A stretch of DNA of 25,756 nucleotides from a bacterium (GTDB lineage Bacteria > Patescibacteriota > Minisyncoccia > Minisyncoccales > PEYH01). Shown here piece after piece: positions 7,819 to 14,514 of this stretch (its first letter is position 1; each line of letters opens with the position of its first letter). The notes under the pieces were generated by a model. The model saw only the letters and a program-made list of their open reading frames with translations, searched no databases and had not been told where the DNA came from. Both the position numbers and the translations under genes were made by a program. Where the stretch lies: positions 1-25,756 of the forward strand of contig JAGGVA010000036.1 of NCBI GenBank assembly GCA_021158195.1. The letters run 5' to 3'.

Positions 7819-7847
7819 AAGCGCCCCACAAGAGGGCGCTTTTAATC
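7819..7847 (+). terminator. Intrinsic terminator after trmI, also facing the minus-strand gene
   Basis: AAGCGCCC (7819-7826) pairs with GGGCGCTT (7834-7841) around a 7-nt loop, followed by a short T-rich run. The flanking A-run on the other side means it could also serve the convergent gene at 7850. Confidence 0.75.
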
Positions 7848-7849
7848 TT

Positions 7850-8518
7850 CTAAAACTGATAGTGGAGGGTTAACCCGAGAGCATTGAAAGAGCCACAGGG
7901 AAAACAAGGATTCAGATAGAACTTGCTCACAGCCTGTAGTTGTGAAGTGTCTACTTTTACTCCAATATAGGCCTGTGTTTGGTCAACAAGGGTGTCGTAT
8001 CCTACGACCACCAACATAGGAGGAAAACTACAAACTCCAACATTAACATCGAAAAATCCAAACCGACGATTACATATGTTACTGTTTTGTATTTCAAGCG
8101 TCGCTGGACAGGGCTGATGTAGAGCAAGAAAGAGGTCAAAATCCCAAGAATTGATACACGAGTAACAAGGCGAAATTCCTATAATGCCTCGGATTTGGCA
8201 TGAAATGTACTGATTGCAGAAAGTAGAAAAGAAGAATGGTCCAATACCTTCTCCTACAAAACCAATTCCTCCACCTATACTTAGAGATTCATTTTTCATT
8301 CCGTATCCTAAGCCAAAATTGAACCAGTAATAATTATCGTAAGCAGAACTTTCAAACATTACCGCATTAAAACAACAGGGTATTGGCTCAAGGACTGTAG
8401 CACCAGAGAAACTAATAAAAGGGGTTTCCGGTCCCGAGGCATTGAGATGAAGATAGTCAGCCATTCCCATTACCATAAGAATACCTACAATCAGAATTAC
8501 TCCTACCAACCTTCTCAT
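7850..8518 (-). CDS. Exported Cys-containing protein with outer-membrane-barrel-like C-terminus
   Basis: I do not recognise this protein. I start it at the ATG at 8518, eight nucleotides after AGGAGG; an upstream GTG at 8527 overlaps the SD and is less likely. The 222-residue product begins with a signal peptide (MRRLVGVILIVGILMVMGMA). The rest is rich in Gly, aromatic residues and short alternating strands (YYWFNFGLGYGMKN, SIGGGIGFVGEGIG). The last residues, ALGLTLHYQF, show the outer-membrane barrel signature: terminal Phe, Tyr at -3, and hydrophobics at -5, -7 and -9. About a dozen cysteines occur, some as pairs (CC, CYSC, CFPC), suggesting disulfides or metal binding. It has its own promoter and a terminator. 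A barrel would be odd in a Patescibacterium, which lacks an outer membrane. Base composition is richer in GC than in the flanking operons. Confidence 0.8.
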   Translation of the reverse strand: MRRLVGVILIVGILMVMGMADYLHLNASGPETPFISFSGATVLEPIPCCFNAVMFESSAYDNYYWFNFGLGYGMKNESLSIGGGIGFVGEGIGPFFFSTFCNQYISCQIRGIIGISPCYSCINSWDFDLFLALHQPCPATLEIQNSNICNRRFGFFDVNVGVCSFPPMLVVVGYDTLVDQTQAYIGVKVDTSQLQAVSKFYLNPCFPCGSFNALGLTLHYQF

Positions 8519-8556
8519 TCCAACCACCTCCTATAGGTTTTAAAGATTCTTTGAAA

Positions 8557-8585
8557 AAGATAACAAGTTTCTAATCCTTTGTCAA
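8557..8585 (-). promoter_or_regulatory. Promoter of the barrel-like protein gene
   Basis: On the minus strand, TTGACA (8585-8580) and TATCTT (8562-8557) are 17 nt apart. Transcription would start near 8550, leaving a leader of about 30 nt that carries the SD AGGAGG. Confidence 0.75.
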
Positions 8586-8600
8586 GATCAAGACCTTAAC

Positions 8601-8628
8601 TTGACATTATTTTACTTTTTAGTAAATT
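8601..8628 (+). promoter_or_regulatory. Promoter of the Cys-tail exported protein gene
   Basis: TTGACA (8601-8606) and TAAATT (8623-8628) are separated by 16 nt. It is divergent from the minus-strand promoter, the two -35 boxes being 15 nt apart, so a single regulator could act on both. Confidence 0.65.
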
Positions 8629-8658
8629 AAAAACAGCCCTTTTAAGGAGGTGGTAGAA

Positions 8659-9210
8659 GTGAGATGGGTGTATCGGGCTGTTTTGGGAATAATGTTAGTG
8701 GTAGGCATTACAAGTATTATTGGCATCGCGGGGTTTGCTCAGTGTTGTTCTAGTTATTTGCCGATTCAGAATATTCGTATTGAAAATAATGGAGCAAATC
8801 CCAGGATAGAGTTTGAGGTAACCCGCTGGACTTATGTATACTTTTTCCAGTATCGTCCCGGAGTAGGTTGGGAGGCAATTCATCCTATTGTTTCTTCTCA
8901 GGTAAGGAAGTATGGGCCGGGATGCTATACTATTCATAACGGACTTCTTCGGTATGCAACTTGCGTGAGAATTGTGGTTAGTGACCAACCAGTTTTCGTT
9001 TATCCAGAAACCGCCTATGGAATGGGTCCAGTGCTTGCGTCTTATGTCAAGTTTGTCTCTCGAACATCTTGCATTAGAACTTTAGAGTTTCGATTGAAAC
9101 CCTTATGTTGTCAGACACCTCCACCTTGCCCCGATTGTTGTAACTGCTATTGCTGTTGCTGCAATCCTTGCTTAATTCCACTTTGGCTACTTCTGCTCAT
9201 TATTCACTGA
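8659..9210 (+). CDS. Exported protein with Cys-rich C-terminal cluster and hydrophobic tail
   Basis: I do not recognise this family. I start at GTG 8659, eight nucleotides after AGGAGG; GTG 8650 overlaps the SD. The 183-residue product has a signal peptide (MRWVYRAVLGIMLVVGITSI, on to a likely cut after Gly-Phe-Ala at residue 27). The body (about 28-145) is beta-rich with many aromatics (WTYVYFFQYRPGVGWEAIHP) and slightly resembles DUF4384-like surface domains. The last 39 residues hold 11 cysteines, including CPDCCNC and a run of four Cys, followed by LIPLWLLLLIIH. That ending could be a membrane anchor with a metal- or disulfide-bearing neck. It forms a single-gene unit with its own promoter and terminator, divergent from the barrel-like protein. 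Function unknown. Confidence 0.82.
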   Translation: MRWVYRAVLGIMLVVGITSIIGIAGFAQCCSSYLPIQNIRIENNGANPRIEFEVTRWTYVYFFQYRPGVGWEAIHPIVSSQVRKYGPGCYTIHNGLLRYATCVRIVVSDQPVFVYPETAYGMGPVLASYVKFVSRTSCIRTLEFRLKPLCCQTPPPCPDCCNCYCCCCNPCLIPLWLLLLIIH

Positions 9211-9216
9211 GGATAC

Positions 9217-9240
9217 AAGGCGCCCCTCCGGGGCGCCTTT
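9217..9240 (+). terminator. Intrinsic terminator after the Cys-tail protein gene
   Basis: AAGGCGCCCC (9217-9226) and GGGGCGCCTT (9230-9239) form a perfect 10-bp stem with a TCC loop and a T-run. The next promoter begins only 4 nt downstream. Confidence 0.9.
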
Positions 9241-9243
9241 CTC

Positions 9244-9272
9244 TTGACAAATTTATTAAAAAACTTTATTAT
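9244..9272 (+). promoter_or_regulatory. Promoter of the PKD lipoprotein gene
   Basis: TTGACA (9244-9249) and TATTAT (9267-9272) are 17 nt apart. Transcription starts near 9279, with an SD AAAGGAGG at 9286-9293. Confidence 0.78.
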
Positions 9273-9301
9273 TTGTTAGTACCTTAAAGGAGGTGGTTTT
9301 G

Positions 9302-10288
9302 GTGAGGAAGTATGGAATTGGTGGAGGCGTATTGGTATTGGCGCTATTTTTGGCGGGTTGCGCTGGCTTGTTCAACAAGCCCCCGGTTGCAGATTTCTCT
9401 TGGAAGCCCGTCGAACCTTTTGCTGGAGAAGAGGTAACCTTCGATGCTTCCCGTTCGTATGACCCAGACAAAAACGATACGCTGGATTATTCGTGGCTGA
9501 TCAATGGAGAAAGATTGACAGGGATGATAGTACGGTATACCTTCCCAGACAACGGGGTATACGATGTTACTCTTACTGTCACAGATCACTGTAATGTTTC
9601 TACTTCGGTGACTAAGCGAATTATAGTGAAGAATCCTTCTCCTCAGATCAGAGGCATTACAGTATATGATTGTAATGGCGGGCGCATTGAAGCCGGAGAT
9701 CGACTAAGGTTTTGCGTTAGTGCTGTAGACCCGGCAGGCATTTCCCCACAATATATATCAGAAGTTAAATGGGATTTTGGTGACGGTAGTGCTCATGCCT
9801 TTGGGAAATGTGTGGAACATTGCTACTCTCGTGGCTGTAGATACTATACGGTTACTGTCTCTGTCAAAGATGATGATGGGGCTACTAAAGCCCTAGAAAA
9901 GACTATTTATGTCTATTGTAAGGATTATCCTCCCAGCGCTATCTTTCAAGTTTGGCCTGGTGAGATAACCCAAGGCACAACTGTTTATCTGAGCGGCGAG
10001 AACTCCCATGATAATGATCGATGTTGCGTACCTTGTCCCGATTGTCCCTGGGATTGTGGTTTAACAACTCCTGAATGCAATGGCTGCCGTCCTTATTGTA
10101 ACGGCAGAGACAGAATTGTTTCATACAGGTGGACCATTACTCCGTCGGAAGGATCCTCGTTTACTCTATGGGGAAGGGAAGTTTCTTTTGTTGCTAGTCA
10201 GACAGGAAGTTATAGGATAAGATTACAAGTTAGAGATGATGAAAACAACTACGCTTCAGCCACCCGTATAGTGGAAGTCACCCAATGA
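9302..10288 (+). CDS. PKD-domain lipoprotein with Cys-rich insertion
   Basis: A 328-residue exported lipoprotein. I start at GTG 9302, eight nucleotides after GGAGG; GTG 9293 lies in the SD itself. The signal peptide ends in a lipobox LAGC (Cys20), so a membrane-anchored protein is predicted. Three immunoglobulin-like PKD repeats follow: about 27-110 (PPVADFSW, DASRSYDPD, YTFPDNGVYDVTLTVTD), about 115-205 (WDFGDG at 157-162, YYTVTVSVKDDDG) and about 210-328 (PPSAIFQVWPG, GSYRIRLQVRDDEN). The third repeat is interrupted at about 241-266 by eight cysteines (CCVPCPDCPWDC and CNGCRPYC). PKD domains usually mediate surface protein or polysaccharide contacts. The CPDC motif is shared with the neighbouring Cys-tail protein. 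It is a monocistronic cassette with its own promoter and terminator, and visibly less AT-rich than the housekeeping genes. Confidence 0.88.
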   Translation: MRKYGIGGGVLVLALFLAGCAGLFNKPPVADFSWKPVEPFAGEEVTFDASRSYDPDKNDTLDYSWLINGERLTGMIVRYTFPDNGVYDVTLTVTDHCNVSTSVTKRIIVKNPSPQIRGITVYDCNGGRIEAGDRLRFCVSAVDPAGISPQYISEVKWDFGDGSAHAFGKCVEHCYSRGCRYYTVTVSVKDDDGATKALEKTIYVYCKDYPPSAIFQVWPGEITQGTTVYLSGENSHDNDRCCVPCPDCPWDCGLTTPECNGCRPYCNGRDRIVSYRWTITPSEGSSFTLWGREVSFVASQTGSYRIRLQVRDDENNYASATRIVEVTQ

Positions 10289-10294
10289 GGATTT

Positions 10295-10327
10295 AAGACG
10301 GGGAAGTATTTCTTCCCCGTCTTTTTT
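10295..10327 (+). terminator. Intrinsic terminator after the PKD lipoprotein gene
   Basis: AAGACGGGGAAG (10295-10306) pairs perfectly over 12 bp with CTTCCCCGTCTT (10312-10323), with a 5-nt loop, followed by T4. The next promoter begins a few nucleotides on. Confidence 0.92.
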
Positions 10328-10330
10328 CTC

Positions 10331-10358
10331 TTGACAAAAATAAATAGTTTTTTATATT
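10331..10358 (+). promoter_or_regulatory. Promoter of the small unknown protein gene
   Basis: TTGACA (10331-10336) and TATATT (10353-10358) lie 16 nt apart. The leader downstream carries two SD sequences. Confidence 0.65.
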
Positions 10359-10424
10359 AATAATGCACCTTTAAAAAGGAAAGAAGTAAAGGAGGAGGTT
10401 TTGTCAAAAATGAAAGGAGGTAAA

Positions 10425-10718
10425 ATGTTGAGAAAGTTTATGGAAGAAGCAGTGATACCTTGTTTAAGTAAGGCAGGAGTGAATTTCTTAGTTTCTGGAC
10501 AAACAGTTATTTTCCCGGCGTCGGATATGACACGCCTGCGTGCTCTGGACCCGGATGCAAGATGGCCAATAGGAGATTTAGTATTCTTTGGTGAAACAGT
10601 GGTGTATGTGAGTCACACAGGAGATCAGGTAAAAGAAATTGTTGGACAAGCTTTTTCCACACCTGACAATTTAGAGAATGTTGTAATTAGTTTTTCTCTA
10701 AAGAGAAAGAGAATTTGA
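10425..10718 (+). CDS. Small protein of unknown function in the cassette island
   Basis: I do not recognise this protein. Two SD sequences lie upstream. The first (AGGAGGAGG) serves a TTG near 10401 or an ATG at 10410; the second (AAAGGAGG) lies directly before the ATG at 10425. I choose 10425, giving 97 residues; the longer form from 10401 would be 105. There is no signal peptide or membrane segment, so unlike its neighbours it should be cytosolic. It looks alpha/beta: a helix (FMEEAVIPCLSKAG), strands (VNFLVSGQTVIFP, DLVFFGETVVYVS), then a basic C-terminus (KRKRI). It is a single-gene unit with its own promoter and terminator. An RNA- or DNA-binding role would be a guess from the basic tail. 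Confidence 0.68.
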   Translation: MLRKFMEEAVIPCLSKAGVNFLVSGQTVIFPASDMTRLRALDPDARWPIGDLVFFGETVVYVSHTGDQVKEIVGQAFSTPDNLENVVISFSLKRKRI

Positions 10719-10724
10719 TGGAGG

Positions 10725-10756
10725 GCCCCGAGCATTTGTTCGGGGCTTATTTTTTA
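10725..10756 (+). terminator. Intrinsic terminator at the right edge of the cassette island
   Basis: GCCCCGA (10725-10731) pairs with TCGGGGC (10740-10746), loop of 8 nt, followed by a T-rich run that overlaps the end of rtcA on the other strand. Confidence 0.85.
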
Positions 10757-11778
10757 TTCCAAGAAATTTTATTGTCCTTCACCAAAAACTTGCCGGGCAG
10801 AAATTTCTCAATTACCCAAATATTGGTTTTGCAATGGTTAGTAATTTCAGAAACTGTTATTGTGGAGTTTTGGTCTGATAAAGCCATATAGGGGAGGATT
10901 TGATCTGCAAGATGTTTATCTAAACAACTATCTCGTAGGCCCTGTCTTAAAAATTCTTGAGCGGCTTCTTTGCCTATAACTTCTGCGGGTTTTTCTATTT
11001 TTCCTAAATTATCACTTCCCATAATTGTATTTTCAAAATATCCTATAATATTTATTTGACTTCCGGGTGAGAGAGTTTGATAATATTCAATTTTTTCGCT
11101 TATAGGCAATTTGAGTTTTGCCAATATCTCTTTTGCTCCTTTAATTTGTCTTTCTGCCACCCTTTTTGCCCTTAGCAGTTCTGATGCCCCAGACAAGATA
11201 ATAATGTTCTTTAATTCGCCCCGATTTACAAGATTAAGAGGAAAAAGATGAGCAGGAGGAGTAATAGTTATTTTTATTTCTGCTCCGCCTTTTGGGTAAA
11301 ACCCTCTTTTAATAATAGATAGTTCATAGCTCACTCCCATTTTTTTCAGAATTTCCAAAAAAACTAATCTAAAATGATCTATTGTAGGAGAAAAGAAAGT
11401 ATCTGTTGCTCCGCCTCGAATATGAATTAATACAGGCTTTTTTCCTATTCCTACTATCACTAAAATTAAACCCTGAAGAATTAAAGTAATACTTGCGGCA
11501 GTATCAATTTTGAGTTCTAAGTGTTCTTTTAACCAAACATTAGAGGTTGGATAAATAATTATTTCTTCTGAGCCAAGATGTACACCTTCAATTTTTACTC
11601 CTGTCAAATCTTGTAAAGTTTTTAACCCTAAAAAATGCTGGGTTTGTAAACCCGGCTTTTTTCTTTTCTTTCTAATATTAAAAATCCGACAGGGTTTTTG
11701 AGTGATAATAGATAAAACCGAAGCAGTTCTTAAAATTTGCCCACCACCTTCAAGATAGGAGCCATCTATTTCAATCAT
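10747..11778 (-). CDS. rtcA: RNA 3'-terminal phosphate cyclase
   Basis: RtcA converts an RNA 3'-phosphate into a 2',3'-cyclic phosphate using ATP, via a covalent AMP-histidine intermediate. The 343-residue protein has the family start MIEIDGSYLEGGGQILRTA, then KPGLQTQHF, the GGATDTFFSPTIDHFR segment, and RGFYPKGGAEI (a variant of the RGxxPxGGGE signature). The acceptor histidine is probably His289 in DKHLADQILPYMALS. Length equals that of the family (about 340). The fold and spacing are of the general bacterial/archaeal type. It stands alone: no RtcB ligase and no RtcR regulator in the window. No SD precedes the ATG; a weak -10-like TATACT lies on the minus strand at 11812-11807. The role may be RNA repair or end processing. 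Confidence 0.92.
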   Translation of the reverse strand: MIEIDGSYLEGGGQILRTASVLSIITQKPCRIFNIRKKRKKPGLQTQHFLGLKTLQDLTGVKIEGVHLGSEEIIIYPTSNVWLKEHLELKIDTAASITLILQGLILVIVGIGKKPVLIHIRGGATDTFFSPTIDHFRLVFLEILKKMGVSYELSIIKRGFYPKGGAEIKITITPPAHLFPLNLVNRGELKNIIILSGASELLRAKRVAERQIKGAKEILAKLKLPISEKIEYYQTLSPGSQINIIGYFENTIMGSDNLGKIEKPAEVIGKEAAQEFLRQGLRDSCLDKHLADQILPYMALSDQNSTITVSEITNHCKTNIWVIEKFLPGKFLVKDNKISWNKK

Positions 11779-11887
11779 TGTATTATTTTACAACTTTATT
11801 GAATTTAGTATAAGTTTTTTGTTTTGCTAATTTTTGCTTTTTGGCGGCAGATCAGTCAAACTAGATTATTTAAGATATATAAGTTTT

Positions 11888-11896
11888 TGCTATAAT
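11888..11896 (+). promoter_or_regulatory. Extended -10 promoter giving a nearly leaderless mRNA
   Basis: TGC (11888-11890) followed by TATAAT (11891-11896) is an extended -10 element; no good -35 is seen. Only 8 nt separate it from the ATG at 11905, so the transcript would start at or next to the start codon. Confidence 0.65.
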
Positions 11897-11904
11897 ATTA
11901 GTAT

Positions 11905-14514
11905 ATGAACGATTATTTTCGGCAAAATTGGCACAGCATAGAAAAAGAGGAAGTTTTAGCAGTTTTACGCACTGATCCTGATAAAGGGTTAACTCTTTCA
12001 GAAGCAGAGGCACGCAGAAAAGTTTTTGGTTTTAATGTTTTACCCAGAAAAGAAAAAATTACTCCAGTAAAAATTTTCCTTTCTCAATTAAAGAATCCAC
12101 TAATTTATATCCTTATTATCGCCGGAGGAGTATCGCTTCTTCTAAAAGAATATACAGATGCCACGGTTATTCTTTTGGCAGCAACTGTTAATACTGTCAT
12201 AGGATTTGCTCAAGAGTATAAAGCCAATAAAACATTTGAAAAATTGCAGAAAACAATTTCTTTTAATGCCAAAGTAATAAGAGAGGGTAGAACTCTCTTT
12301 TTAGATGTTAAAGAATTAGTACCCGGAGATATAATTTTAGTTCAAGAAGGAGATAGAGTTCCGGCAGATGCCCGAATAATACAAGAGGATGATTTAATGG
12401 TAAATGAAGCAATGCTTACTGGAGAATCTATGCCTCAAGAAAAGAATGACACGGTTGTCTCTCCGGATACTCCTTTAGGAGATAGAGAAAATATGATTTA
12501 TATGGGAACAACAATTGAAGGCGGAAGAGCAAAAGCAGTAGTGGTTGCAACAGGAAAGGATACTCAGATAGGAAAAATGAGTAGTATCTTGGCAGAGATA
12601 AAAGAAGAAAAAACACCTCTTCAGAGAAAAATTTCCCGACTCTCAAAAAAATTAGCCCTCCTTTTAACTATTATAGTTTTTTTGGTTTTTTTCTGGGGCA
12701 CATTCGTTGGTTATGATGTAAAAGAAATGTTTATTATTTCTGTTGCTTTAGCAGTGGCTTCAATTCCTGAAGGATTACCTATTGCTCTTACTGTTACCTT
12801 GGCAATAGGAATGCAGCGTATTCTCAAACATAGAGGTTTAGTAAGACGGATGATTGCTGCCGAAACCCTTGGCTCTACTAGCGTTATTTGTACAGACAAG
12901 ACAGGCACCCTTACCTATGGAGAGATGAAGGTAGACAGAGTTTATGTTTATAAAGCCCAAGAGAAAAGAAAAGATTTATTACTGAAAGCAATTACTTTTT
13001 GCAATACCGCTTTCTTTGAAGAAAAAAAATGGAAGGAAAAAAAGGCTGTTGGCAATATGACAGAAAGGGCTTTATTGGAGTATGCTTTCCAAAATGGATA
13101 CCTTAAAAAAGATTTATTCAAAAAGGAACCTCAGATAAAGTTTTCTCCATTTAATTCAAAAGATAAGTTTAGTTTTTCTATACATAGAGATTTATCTGGC
13201 AATACTTTAATTTATTGTTTGGGCGCCCCAGAAATTTTACTTGAAAAGTCGAGATCTCAGAAAAAAGAAAAAGAAGTAATTAAAAGGGAAATAAATTATT
13301 TAGCAAGCGAAGGTTTTAGGGTGCTGGGGGCTGGCTTTAAAAATTTATCAAAAAAAGAAACGTTAGAAATTTCTGCGCATCAAAAAATTATAGAGGGAAT
13401 TGATTTTCTTGGTTTGGTAGCCCTTAGAGATCCTTTAAGAGAAGATGCAAAAGAAGCAATTCAAAAAGTAAAAAGTGCGGGAATAAAGCCAATTATTGTT
13501 ACCGGAGATCACAAATTGACAGCAAAAAAAATTGCTCAGGAGATAGGGATTAAAGCAGAAGATGAAAATATTTTAGAGGGCAAAGATATAGATAGATTAG
13601 ATGAAAAAGATTTCTCTCAGAGATTATCTAAAATTTCTATTTATGCAAGGGTGGCTCCAGAACACAAAATTAAAATTATCAAAGCATGGCAAGAAAAGAA
13701 TGAGGTAGTGGCAATGACAGGAGATGGCGTAAACGATGTTTTGGCTTTAAAGAAAGCAGATATAGGAATAGCACTTGGTTCGGGTACGGATATTGCTAAA
13801 GAATCAGCCGATTTAATACTTCTTGATAATTCTTTTAAAATTATTCTTCAGGCGATAGAAGAGGGGAGAGTGATAATTGACAATATAAGGAAAGTAATAA
13901 CTTATCTTTTTTCAGACCTTTTCTCAGAAATTATTCTTATTGGCGCAGCCATCCTTTTAAAATTGCCCTTACCAATTCTACCCGCTCAAATTTTATGGAT
14001 TAATCTTGTTGAAGATAGTTTGCCCAATTTTGCTCTGGCTCTTGAACCAAAAGAAAAAGATGTATTAAAAAGAAAACCTGAGAGAAAAGAAAAACCTCTT
14101 CTTACTTCAGAAATGAAATGGATTATTTTCTTTGTGGGAATAGTCACCGATTTTCTATTGCTTGGTCTTTTTCTTTGGTTGTATTATCACCAACTTCCAA
14201 TTAATCATATAAGGACAATAATTTTTGCTGCCTTGGGTATGGATTCATTGTTTTTTGTTTACAGTTGTAAAAATTTACACAAAAATATCTGGCGAACCAA
14301 TATTTTCTCAAATAAATATCTGTTGTTGAGTTCTTTCTTTAGATTAGGAGCAATACTAATAGCAATTTACCTTCCCTTATTTCAAAAACTTTTGAAAACA
14401 TCTCCCTTGTCCTATTTTGAATGGTTTTATGTTATAATGATTGGGCTTTTAAATTTAGTCCTTATAGAATTGGTAAAATTAATTTTTATTAAAGAAAAGA
14501 AAATCTATGATTGA
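11905..14514 (+). CDS. P-type cation-transporting ATPase, Ca2+ (SERCA/PMCA) type
   Basis: An 869-residue membrane pump, predicted to export Ca2+ using ATP. It has a cation-ATPase N-terminal domain (1 to about 70), the actuator TGES (172-175), the ion-site helix ASIPEGLP (PEGLP at 288-292), the phosphorylation motif DKTGTLT (Asp331), the hinge TGDGVND (605-611), and the M6 motif NLVEDSLPNFALALEP. The PEGLP and N...D residues are those of Ca2+ pumps. About ten transmembrane helices can be placed. After GDGVND it reads VLALKKADIGIALG where most pumps have APALKKA. It overlaps the exchanger gene by 8 nt, so the two form one unit for cation homeostasis. Na+ or Mn2+ transport cannot be excluded. 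There is no SD; the mRNA is probably leaderless. Confidence 0.9.
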   Translation: MNDYFRQNWHSIEKEEVLAVLRTDPDKGLTLSEAEARRKVFGFNVLPRKEKITPVKIFLSQLKNPLIYILIIAGGVSLLLKEYTDATVILLAATVNTVIGFAQEYKANKTFEKLQKTISFNAKVIREGRTLFLDVKELVPGDIILVQEGDRVPADARIIQEDDLMVNEAMLTGESMPQEKNDTVVSPDTPLGDRENMIYMGTTIEGGRAKAVVVATGKDTQIGKMSSILAEIKEEKTPLQRKISRLSKKLALLLTIIVFLVFFWGTFVGYDVKEMFIISVALAVASIPEGLPIALTVTLAIGMQRILKHRGLVRRMIAAETLGSTSVICTDKTGTLTYGEMKVDRVYVYKAQEKRKDLLLKAITFCNTAFFEEKKWKEKKAVGNMTERALLEYAFQNGYLKKDLFKKEPQIKFSPFNSKDKFSFSIHRDLSGNTLIYCLGAPEILLEKSRSQKKEKEVIKREINYLASEGFRVLGAGFKNLSKKETLEISAHQKIIEGIDFLGLVALRDPLREDAKEAIQKVKSAGIKPIIVTGDHKLTAKKIAQEIGIKAEDENILEGKDIDRLDEKDFSQRLSKISIYARVAPEHKIKIIKAWQEKNEVVAMTGDGVNDVLALKKADIGIALGSGTDIAKESADLILLDNSFKIILQAIEEGRVIIDNIRKVITYLFSDLFSEIILIGAAILLKLPLPILPAQILWINLVEDSLPNFALALEPKEKDVLKRKPERKEKPLLTSEMKWIIFFVGIVTDFLLLGLFLWLYYHQLPINHIRTIIFAALGMDSLFFVYSCKNLHKNIWRTNIFSNKYLLLSSFFRLGAILIAIYLPLFQKLLKTSPLSYFEWFYVIMIGLLNLVLIELVKLIFIKEKKIYD

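Noticed and set aside
10725..10756. Terminator serving rtcA as well.
   Set aside because: On the minus strand the hairpin is followed by a C-rich stretch, not a T-run, so I assign it to the plus strand only.
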